Below are positions 27,115-34,085 of a DNA stretch of 64,000 nt, piece by piece. This DNA is from an uncultured Bacteroides sp. (lineage in GTDB: Bacteria; Bacteroidota; Bacteroidia; Bacteroidales; Bacteroidaceae). Each line of letters opens with the position of its first letter. Positions within the stretch are counted from its first letter, which is position 1. The translations under genes were made by a program, and so were the position numbers. The notes beneath the pieces were generated by a model. That model was not told where the DNA came from and searched no databases. It saw only the letters and a program-made list of their open reading frames with translations. Location: the NCBI GenBank assembly GCA_900766195.1, contig CAAFUN010000168.1:1-64000 (forward strand), in the 5' to 3' direction.

Positions 27115-27648
27115 TTAAGGATGATAGGCCGTGCGAAGTATAGAATAACATTCATGATCCATTATCCGACCATCATAGCGTTCTTCACCTAACCGAAGAC
27201 AGCCTTCATAAGCGAACCCGCATTTTTTCAGCACCTTTTTCGATCTTTCATTAAAAGGATAGCAATATCCCGAAATTAGTTCGAGTTCCAAATCGCCGAA
27301 TCCCAAATGTAGCATAGCCAACGCAGCCTCAGTTGCAAAACCTTTACCCCAATAATCTTCTCCGATGGCATATCCTATCATTTTTACATTTTTATTCTGC
27401 CTTTTGGGATCAGGAATCAGGCCTACCGAACCGAATAATACGCCTGTCTCTTTCAGCACCATACCGAAGACAAAGTCCTGATTCAGGAAAACAGCTTCCA
27501 TTACTTCACGCGTTTCTTCAAGACTTTCGTGTGGTTTCCAACCGGCATTAGGGCCAACATTCTCGTTTCGACAATATTCAAACATTGCTTTCGCATCATC
27601 TTCTATTATCGGACGGAGCAACAAACGTTCCGTTTCAATCATACTCAT
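27115..27648 (-). CDS. GNAT-family N-acetyltransferase (RimJ/RimL type)
   Basis: A 177-aa acetyl-CoA-dependent acetyltransferase. It starts MSMIETERLLLRPIIEDDAK, typical of the RimJ/RimL group, with the acetyl-CoA-binding region IGYAIGEDYWGKGFATEAAL and the later YPFNERSKKVLKKCGFAYEG block. The substrate (protein N-terminus, amino acid or other amine) cannot be read from the sequence. A -7 box at 27759-27766 gives a leader of about 100 nt. It lies 86 nt upstream of the AraC-family gene on the same strand. Confidence 0.88.
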   Translation of the reverse strand: MSMIETERLLLRPIIEDDAKAMFEYCRNENVGPNAGWKPHESLEETREVMEAVFLNQDFVFGMVLKETGVLFGSVGLIPDPKRQNKNVKMIGYAIGEDYWGKGFATEAALAMLHLGFGDLELELISGYCYPFNERSKKVLKKCGFAYEGCLRLGEERYDGRIMDHECYSILRTAYHP

Positions 27649-27758
27649 ATCTCTGGATTATAATTATTTCTGTTTTAAATTTTAAGCAATCCGGGTCTAT
27701 TACTCTCTGTTAAATGACCGAAACAGTTGTTTCTCCTCTTACTTAATGCCATCTACCG

Positions 27759-27766
27759 CAAAGATA
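27759..27766 (-). promoter_or_regulatory. Promoter -7 box of the GNAT gene
   Basis: CAAAGATA on the plus strand is TATCTTTG on the minus strand, matching TAnnTTTG. Confidence 0.5.
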
Positions 27767-27861
27767 GATAAAAAGGCAATATCTTCCTGCTCGGTTTTGC
27801 AAATCTTGCTGTAAGATAGATACTTATGCTGACAATTCTCTTCCAATTGCTTATATTTTTC

Positions 27862-28290
27862 TCATTTCAAATTCTTCTTGAACCGGACAACGGTCAGCAG
27901 ATCTTCAAGCTGCCCCGTGGTAGAGATATCAATAGTTAAAGGTATTAATTTCCCGATAGGCTTTGCAGCAGCAAAGCTATCCTTTACTGTCTCCGATATT
28001 TGCAATGCAGCAACGGCCTCAAGGTGCTTTTCCGTAAAATAGAAACTTATTTTAAAAAAACCTTCCCATACCGAAAACCACAGAATGGTTTTCTTCTTAC
28101 AGACCACTTTGCCAAACCATGCTTTTCCATCATTATAGTATTTCCACTCAACGGTCAATCCGTATGCTTCTCCTGAAATCGTTTGAAGAAAAGATTCCAG
28201 GATCTTATAAATCACTTCTCCAAGTGCTTCTTTCAGAACCTCTTCAGAAGGATATATCTCCGAATCCCTCAATAACATTTGTGCTTCCAT
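27862..28290 (-). CDS. DUF3788 family protein
   Basis: A 142-aa soluble protein from the ATG at 28290. The frame is open to a TTG at 28305, which is less likely. Features such as LTVEWKYYNDGKAWFGKVVC, TILWFSVWEGFFKISFYFTE and the closing DLLTVVRFKKNL match my recollection of DUF3788, a small family of unknown function in Bacteroidetes and Firmicutes. A -7 box at 28322-28329 lies just upstream. Nothing in the neighbourhood points to a role. Confidence 0.75.
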   Translation of the reverse strand: MEAQMLLRDSEIYPSEEVLKEALGEVIYKILESFLQTISGEAYGLTVEWKYYNDGKAWFGKVVCKKKTILWFSVWEGFFKISFYFTEKHLEAVAALQISETVKDSFAAAKPIGKLIPLTIDISTTGQLEDLLTVVRFKKNLK

Positions 28291-28321
28291 AGACAATATT
28301 TTCAATATAACGATAACGTAG

Positions 28322-28329
28322 CAAATATA
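28322..28329 (-). promoter_or_regulatory. Promoter -7 box of the DUF3788 gene
   Basis: CAAATATA on the plus strand is TATATTTG on the minus strand, matching TAnnTTTG. Confidence 0.5.
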
Positions 28330-28414
28330 GTAGAAATTACGTAAATTCTTTCATCACATAAGAATATCCTTAGCTCATTATTTGAATTGCAAAGAAAGTT
28401 TTTTCATATTTTAT

Positions 28415-28523
28415 CCTACACCCTACACTACTTTTGCTAAACTTTTGATTGACAATGTAATATGCCTTGATTTGGCGTGTAGAATGAGTGTAGGATTAGT
28501 GTAGGATAGCTTCAATCCTACAC
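28415..28523. repeat. Array of GTGTAGG/CCTACAC heptamers with three 11-bp tandem repeats
   Basis: CCTACAC occurs twice back to back at 28415-28428 and once at 28517-28523. The inverse orientation occurs at 28477 (GTGTAGA), 28488 and 28499 (GTGTAGG), spaced exactly 11 bp, giving three tandem units GTGTAGAATGA, GTGTAGGATTA, GTGTAGGATAG. The last unit and the final CCTACAC also form a 9-bp hairpin, GTGTAGGAT-N7-ATCCTACAC. Such one-turn spacing suggests a protein-binding array; no gene in it. Confidence 0.7.
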
Positions 28524-29498
28524 GCTATTTTTCTTAAATAGTGACTTCTGATTTCATAGCATATTACTGCATTTAGTACAACTTATGCAATATTCGTTCT
28601 CTTTGAAAACATCCTAAAGAAATGATATTCTATAGTTTATCAGCTTCACACTCCTGTTTATAATGTATAATATTTAAGTCTTTTACAGATAAACGCCAAC
28701 CGCTTTCCCCTCAAAACAAGGTAAATTTGAAAGACATCTAAAAAGTAACTTAATTGCGCAAATTCACCCGAATTCGTCACTAATTTGCTTCAAAATGCAT
28801 AAAGATCGCTTGTAGTAGTTGATAGTATACATTGATATTTCGCATTTACGACTTGAGCACAGAACTGTTACAAAATAATGAGTGCCGTTTATTTGGGAGT
28901 AATGTCTGAATAAAAACAAGAAATCAGCATAAGAAAAACCTTGCTTTATCTCTTACCTTTTACTTCTTTTGCGATAGCATAACTTCGGTTCCCACGCGGG
29001 ATCCACATAGTGCCCGTACCGGAGCCGACGGGCTCCGCTGCCTGATCTGGAAGGATCTCATGCGGGAACCGGAGTTATGCCTATGGAAAAGAGAAGTTTT
29101 TCAATATTATATAAAGATTATTCCTAGTGTAAACTAACAAAACAACAGTGATGTAATGCGCCTTACAACTGTTATAACGATACAAAAGATAATTTAATAG
29201 TGTAAAGGTTATTCTTTAATACAGAGAAAATCGTCAATGTACACGACTTTTTAAATCATACATTGCCTGCTTTTGTTATTGCATTAGCAGGTAATTTTCA
29301 TTATTGTGACTGTCTACTGCATGAAGAAAAAGATACGCGTATAACGGTAGTCTGATCAATATGAAATCTAAGAAAAACAAAAGTAAATCAGGAAACGTTT
29401 ATTAAACGATTTACGCATTTTATTATGCAACTATGCCCACTGGTAAGTATTGAAATGCAAACAGATATCCACACTTTATTCATTTAAAAAAGATATTT
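28524..29498. other. Non-coding stretch between DUF3788 and the methyltransferase gene
   Basis: AT-rich DNA with no supportable ORF. It contains the GC-rich palindromic element at 28977-29080, described separately. The rest shows no gene, tRNA or clear mobile-element remnant that I can recognise. The end of the stretch is the leader of the methyltransferase gene, without a clear -7 box. Confidence 0.6.
28977..29080. repeat. GC-rich palindromic element, possible structured RNA or REP-like unit
   Basis: The outer arms GCATAACTTCGGTTCCC (28977-28993) and GGGAACCGGAGTTATGC (29064-29080) pair over 17 bp with one mismatch. Further in, GATCC and GGATC can pair, and the centre has GGAGCC-N4-GGCTCC. 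The whole 104-bp unit is distinctly richer in G and C than its surroundings. It could be a repeated extragenic palindrome, the folded tip of a small mobile unit, or a small RNA. Confidence 0.65.
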
Positions 29499-30110
29499 AT
29501 GAAAAGTTTCTGGGACGAAAGATACAATCAGGACGAATATGCTTATGGCGAGCAACCAAACCTCTTTTTTAAAGAGATAATAGATAAGCTAAAGCCCGGC
29601 AAATTATTACTACCAGCCGAAGGTGAAGGACGTAATGCAGTCTATGCAGCAAGTAAGGGTTGGCAGGTAGAAGCATTCGACCAAAGTGCATCGGGAAAAG
29701 AGAAAGCTTTAAGACTAGCAAAAAAAGCGGGAGTGAACATTTCTTATACAGTCAGCGAAGGTACGCATCCCGACTATCCCTTGGAATCTTTTGACGCTAT
29801 TGCTTTCACTTATACCCACACTACTCCGGATATTCAGGCTGCTTTCCACACCGGGTTACTTCCCTACCTGAAAAATGAAGGTTTGGTCATTCTGGAGGGT
29901 TTTAGCAAAACGCACCAACAGCATCAGTTAGAGAATCCAAATGCCGGTGGCCCGCGAGATAAAGATATGCTCTATTCACTAGAAGAAATTCCTAAGTTAT
30001 TTCCAAATTTAGAGATTGTGTTACTGTGTGAAGAAGAAATCACTTTAGCTGAGGGATTTGCGCACAAAGGCGAATCCTCGGTCATAAGATATGTGGGCAA
30101 AAAGAGTTAG
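29499..30110 (+). CDS. Class I SAM-dependent methyltransferase
   Basis: A 203-aa cytoplasmic methyltransferase with a seven-strand Rossmann-type layout. It starts SFWDERYNQDEYAYGEQPN, the usual opening of TehB/thiopurine-type enzymes. Motif I is LLLPAEGEGRNAVYAASKGW, the acidic residue of motif II is in VEAFDQSASG, and FDAIAFTYTH corresponds to motif IV. The substrate cannot be deduced; small-molecule or metalloid detoxification is common in this group. No operon partner: radA starts 119 nt further on. Confidence 0.85.
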   Translation: MKSFWDERYNQDEYAYGEQPNLFFKEIIDKLKPGKLLLPAEGEGRNAVYAASKGWQVEAFDQSASGKEKALRLAKKAGVNISYTVSEGTHPDYPLESFDAIAFTYTHTTPDIQAAFHTGLLPYLKNEGLVILEGFSKTHQQHQLENPNAGGPRDKDMLYSLEEIPKLFPNLEIVLLCEEEITLAEGFAHKGESSVIRYVGKKS

Positions 30111-30229
30111 TCTCTTTTCAGCCTCACTTCGATATCTTCTACCAACTTTTCCCTTTTAGCATCCAACAGGAATAGAAATTCAATGTTTTTCCGTAATTTC
30201 GCTCTCTGTGAATAAATGAGAGCAGACTA

Positions 30230-31597
30230 ATGGCAAAGGACAAAACGGTTTACGTATGCAGTAATTGCGGACAGGAATCGCCCAAATGGGTAGGTAAATG
30301 TCCGTCGTGCGGCGAGTGGAATACTTATGTGGAGGAGATCGTACGGAAGGAACCTGCACACAGGCAAGTGGTGAGCGGACTGGAAACTGAAAAAAGAAAG
30401 CCTATCAGCCTCAGCGAAATAGAAGCGGATGACGAACCACGTATCGATTTACATGACGAAGAGCTGAATCGTGTATTGGGAGGCGGACTGGTGCCGGGAT
30501 CTCTCGTTCTGATTGGCGGTGAACCGGGAATTGGTAAATCGACCTTAGTGTTGCAAACCGTTTTGCGTATCCCCGAGAAACGCATATTGTATGTATCGGG
30601 CGAAGAGAGTGCACGGCAGCTTAAGCTACGCGCTGATAGACTGGCAAAGACTTCCAGTGACTGCTTGATTATTTGCGAGACCTCACTTGAGCAAATCTTT
30701 GTTCACATAAAGAACACTCGTCCTGACTTGATCATCATCGACTCCATACAAACCATATCGACAGAAATCATAGAATCTTCACCGGGTAGCGTGGCACAGG
30801 TGCGGGAGTGCTCCGCAGCCATTCTTCGCTATGCTAAAGAATCACATACGCCTGTGCTGCTCATCGGTCACATCAACAAAGAAGGCAGCATTGCCGGGCC
30901 AAAGGTGTTGGAACATATTGTAGATACGGTACTTCAGTTTGAAGGCGACCAACATTATATGTACCGCATACTGCGCAGCATCAAGAACCGTTTTGGAAGT
31001 ACTGCCGAACTGGGTATTTATGAGATGAGACAAGATGGGTTACGAGAAGTAAGCAATCCTTCGGAATTATTGCTAAGTCAGGATCACGAAGGAATGAGCG
31101 GAGTAGCCATCGCCTCCGCCATAGAAGGTGTACGCCCTTTCCTTATTGAGACGCAGGCATTGGTAAGCAGTGCTGTATATGGCAATCCGCAGCGATCAGC
31201 AACGGGGTTTGATATCCGGCGAATGAATATGCTGCTGGCTGTGCTCGAAAAACGTGTTGGCTTTAAATTGGCACAAAAAGATGTATTCTTAAACATTGCC
31301 GGTGGATTGAAAGTGAATGATCCCGCCATAGATCTTGCCGTAATCAGCGCCATCCTATCCAGCAATATGGATACAGCCATTGAACCGGAAGTATGCATGG
31401 CGGGCGAGATAGGCCTATCGGGTGAAATCCGTCCTGTAAACCGTATTGAACAGCGCATCGGTGAGGCAGAGAAACTGGGTTTCAAACGATTCGTGCTACC
31501 CAAATACAATATGCAGGGATTGAATACCACAAAACTGAAAATAGAACTGATACCTGTGCGCAAAGTGGAAGAAGCCTTCCGTGCACTATTCGGATAA
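30230..31597 (+). CDS. radA: DNA repair protein RadA
   Basis: RecA-related ATPase (455 aa) that promotes branch migration in recombinational repair. All diagnostic parts are visible: an N-terminal C4 zinc finger (CSNCGQ, then GKCPSCGEWNTY), Walker A GGEPGIGKSTLVLQT, Walker B LIIIDSIQT, the RadA-specific KNRFGS motif, and a Lon-protease-like C-terminal domain (GGLKVNDPAIDLAVISAILS, then GEIGLSGEIRPV). Length is normal for the family. The FAD-dependent oxidoreductase gene starts 12 nt after its stop, so the two are probably one transcript. Confidence 0.96.
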   Translation: MAKDKTVYVCSNCGQESPKWVGKCPSCGEWNTYVEEIVRKEPAHRQVVSGLETEKRKPISLSEIEADDEPRIDLHDEELNRVLGGGLVPGSLVLIGGEPGIGKSTLVLQTVLRIPEKRILYVSGEESARQLKLRADRLAKTSSDCLIICETSLEQIFVHIKNTRPDLIIIDSIQTISTEIIESSPGSVAQVRECSAAILRYAKESHTPVLLIGHINKEGSIAGPKVLEHIVDTVLQFEGDQHYMYRILRSIKNRFGSTAELGIYEMRQDGLREVSNPSELLLSQDHEGMSGVAIASAIEGVRPFLIETQALVSSAVYGNPQRSATGFDIRRMNMLLAVLEKRVGFKLAQKDVFLNIAGGLKVNDPAIDLAVISAILSSNMDTAIEPEVCMAGEIGLSGEIRPVNRIEQRIGEAEKLGFKRFVLPKYNMQGLNTTKLKIELIPVRKVEEAFRALFG

Positions 31598-31609
31598 ATA
31601 TGTAACGAA

Positions 31610-33229
31610 ATGATACAAGAATACCAACTGCGCGTACTGCCGCAAACAGCAGCCAATGAGCAACGACTAATAGCTTATATTGCCAAAGAGAAAGGATTGG
31701 ATGCACGTACCATTCGTGCCACACGTGTCTTGAAGCGAAGCATTGATGCCCGTCAGCGCACTGTTCTCGTCAACCTGAGCGTGCGTATCTATGTCAACGA
31801 GCTACCTAAAGAGGAGGAATATACCCACACTTTATACAATAAAGTAGACGACAAGCCTGTGGTTATTGTGGTGGGTGCAGGTCCCGGCGGACTATTTGCT
31901 GCACTCCGTTTGATAGAGCTGGGATTGCGTCCCATTGTAGTGGAACGTGGAAAAGACGTTCGCGAGCGAAAAAAAGACTTGGCACTGATAGGTCGTGAAC
32001 AGACCGTGAACCCGGAATCCAACTACAGCTTTGGTGAAGGTGGTGCAGGAGCTTACTCGGATGGCAAACTATATACTCGCAGCAAGAAACGAGGCAATGT
32101 AGACAAAATACTGAATGTATTCTGTCAGCATGGTGCATCTACTTCCATATTGGCTGATGCCCATCCACACATTGGTACGGACAAGTTGCCACGCGTCATT
32201 GAAAATATGCGTAATACCATTTTGGAATGTGGCGGAGAGGTACATTTTGAAACACGCATGGATGCACTGATTATTGAAGGTGACCAGGTAAAAGGTATCG
32301 AAACCAATACGGGAAAGAGTATTTTGGGTCCTGTCATTCTGGCTACAGGACATTCGGCACGCGATGTATACCGTTGGTTGGTATCTAATAACGTAGAGAT
32401 AGAAGCTAAAGGTATAGCTGTTGGCATACGTTTGGAACACCCATCCAGTCTCATAGACCAAATACAATACCACAACAAAAACGGACGGGGAGATTATCTT
32501 CCAGCTGCCGAATATAGCTTCGTTACCCAAGTGGATGGTCGGGGAGTATACAGTTTCTGCATGTGTCCGGGTGGTTTTATCGTACCTGCAGCAAGCGGAC
32601 CGGAACAGATTGTGGTAAATGGGATGAGCCCCAGCAACCGTGGTTCACGTTGGAGCAACTCGGGTATGGTGGTAGAACTTCGTCCCGAAGATATGCAAGA
32701 CGAGAAATTAGGTATAAAGAATGAGAAATGGGATGCGTTACAAGAAGAGCGCATCGCATTACCTCCTGCCTTTCAGTCACAACTTGACATGATGTATTTT
32801 CAAGAGGCTTTGGAATACAGCTGTTGGCAACAAGGCAACCGCAAGCAAACGGCGCCTGCACAACGCATGGAAGACTTCACTCGAAAGAAATTGAGTTATG
32901 ACTTGCCCGAAAGTTCCTATGCCCCCGGACTGGTATCCTCTCCACTGCATTTCTGGATGCCCCAGTTCCTTACAGAAAGATTAAGCAAAGGCTTTCAGCA
33001 GTTTGGTAGAAGTAGCCGTGGCTTTCTAACCAACGACGCTGTGATGATTGGAGTGGAGACACGTACCTCGTCGCCAGTGCGCATTATCCGCGACAGAGAC
33101 ACGCTGCAACACATCCGCCTTCGAGGATTATTTCCTTGCGGTGAGGGCGCAGGCTATGCAGGTGGCATCGTATCGGCTGCCATGGATGGCGAACGTTGTG
33201 CGGAAGCTGTTAAAGAATTCGTAAGATAA
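31610..33229 (+). CDS. FAD-dependent oxidoreductase (COG2509 type)
   Basis: A 539-aa flavoprotein. The dinucleotide-binding motif VIVVGAGPGGLFAALRLIEL lies around residues 83-102, after an N-terminal domain of about 80 residues (QEYQLRVLPQTAANEQRLIA). Further family blocks are SNYSFGEGGAGAYSDGKLYT, LATGHSARDVYRW and, near the end, GLFPCGEGAGYAGGIVSAAM. It matches the widespread uncharacterised FAD-dependent dehydrogenases, for which no firm substrate is known to me. It probably sits in a two-gene transcript with radA. Confidence 0.88.
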   Translation: MIQEYQLRVLPQTAANEQRLIAYIAKEKGLDARTIRATRVLKRSIDARQRTVLVNLSVRIYVNELPKEEEYTHTLYNKVDDKPVVIVVGAGPGGLFAALRLIELGLRPIVVERGKDVRERKKDLALIGREQTVNPESNYSFGEGGAGAYSDGKLYTRSKKRGNVDKILNVFCQHGASTSILADAHPHIGTDKLPRVIENMRNTILECGGEVHFETRMDALIIEGDQVKGIETNTGKSILGPVILATGHSARDVYRWLVSNNVEIEAKGIAVGIRLEHPSSLIDQIQYHNKNGRGDYLPAAEYSFVTQVDGRGVYSFCMCPGGFIVPAASGPEQIVVNGMSPSNRGSRWSNSGMVVELRPEDMQDEKLGIKNEKWDALQEERIALPPAFQSQLDMMYFQEALEYSCWQQGNRKQTAPAQRMEDFTRKKLSYDLPESSYAPGLVSSPLHFWMPQFLTERLSKGFQQFGRSSRGFLTNDAVMIGVETRTSSPVRIIRDRDTLQHIRLRGLFPCGEGAGYAGGIVSAAMDGERCAEAVKEFVR

Positions 33230-33241
33230 GAAAAATATGAT

Positions 33242-33249
33242 TAACTTTG
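33242..33249 (+). promoter_or_regulatory. Promoter -7 box of the LuxR-type regulator gene
   Basis: TAACTTTG matches TAnnTTTG. It lies 40 nt upstream of the ATG at 33290 and 12 nt after the preceding stop, so the regulator has its own promoter. Confidence 0.55.
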
Positions 33250-33289
33250 TCGCCCGCTATAAAGCAGCACTGCGTTGAAAATAAGAGAG

Positions 33290-33904
33290 ATGCATAAGCC
33301 TGAAATTGCCATCATAGATTCAAATACGCTGACGGTCATCGGACTGCAGGGACTATTGGAAGAGATTATTCCAATGGCCGTGATACGTACGTTTCATTCT
33401 TTTTCCGAGTTTATGGATGATACTCCTGACATGTATGCCCACTATTTTGTTTCTTCTCAAATCTACTTTGAGCATACGCCTTTCTTTTTAGAGCGGAAAG
33501 TCAAAGCTATTGTGCTTTCCGGAAGTGACAATATGCCACAGCTTTCAGGCGTATTGACTTTAAACATTTATCAGGACGAAAAGAGTCTGGCAAAATCTAT
33601 ATTGCAATTACATCACCATGGTCATCCCGGCGCTCATCCAGGTATGAATATGCATTCTTCACCACATCACGGCATGCCTGCACAATTAGATAACGAGCAT
33701 GAACTTTCGCCCAGAGAAACAGAAGTGCTTGTACTTATCACAAAAGGCCTCATCAATAAAGAGATAGCAGACAGACTCAATATCAGCCTGACTACTGTTA
33801 TATCTCATCGCAAAAACATAACGGAAAAGCTTGGCATCAAATCCGTCTCGGGACTGACCATCTATGCCGTAATGCACGGTTATATTGAAGCAGGAAGTAT
33901 CTAA
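33290..33904 (+). CDS. LuxR-type transcriptional regulator with His/Met-rich linker
   Basis: A 204-aa DNA-binding regulator. An N-terminal receiver-like domain (KPEIAIIDSNTLTVIGLQGL) lacks the normal receiver acidic cluster and phospho-Asp pattern. The C-terminal LuxR/FixJ HTH is clear: LSPRETEVLVLITKGLINKE, then IADRLNISLTTVISHRKNI. Between them (about residues 108-130 from this start) is a segment with eight His and three Met: HHHGHPGAHPGMNM, then HSSPHHGM. This could bind a transition metal or heme. The ATG at 33290 is preferred to an upstream TTG. The TonB receptor gene follows on the same strand after 181 nt, with an 18-bp palindrome between them. I infer metal- or heme-responsive control of the receptor; the sensed ligand is unknown. 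Confidence 0.83.
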   Translation: MHKPEIAIIDSNTLTVIGLQGLLEEIIPMAVIRTFHSFSEFMDDTPDMYAHYFVSSQIYFEHTPFFLERKVKAIVLSGSDNMPQLSGVLTLNIYQDEKSLAKSILQLHHHGHPGAHPGMNMHSSPHHGMPAQLDNEHELSPRETEVLVLITKGLINKEIADRLNISLTTVISHRKNITEKLGIKSVSGLTIYAVMHGYIEAGSI

Positions 33905-33967
33905 ACATAATTTCCTCCATCCAAAGCACATCATCTTGCTGCCTGTACCAGCTTCGGGCATTCAAAT

Positions 33968-33985
33968 ATCCTCATAAATGAGGAT
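33968..33985. promoter_or_regulatory. Palindrome upstream of the TonB receptor, candidate operator
   Basis: ATCCTCATAAATGAGGAT is a perfect 8-bp inverted repeat with a 2-bp centre. It lies upstream of a near-consensus -7 box (TTATTTTG, 34008-34015), roughly 45 bp ahead of the implied start point. That spacing fits an activator site of a dimeric LuxR-type protein, the obvious candidate being the preceding gene. Confidence 0.5.
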
Positions 33986-34085
33986 TGTATACTCCGTCTT
34001 AATCTCCTTATTTTGCAGTAGCAAAACGAAGGTAAATAAAGCCTCATGCAAATTCGTAAATAAAATAATTAAGACATATATAAGA

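Noticed and set aside
28415..28523. CRISPR-like array
   Set aside because: The repeats are 7-11 bp with almost no spacers and no cas genes are nearby; they look like protein-binding repeats.
33978..34085. Longer N-terminus of the TonB receptor
   Set aside because: The extra 36 codons run through the palindrome and promoter region; the ATG at 34086 is followed by a normal signal peptide.
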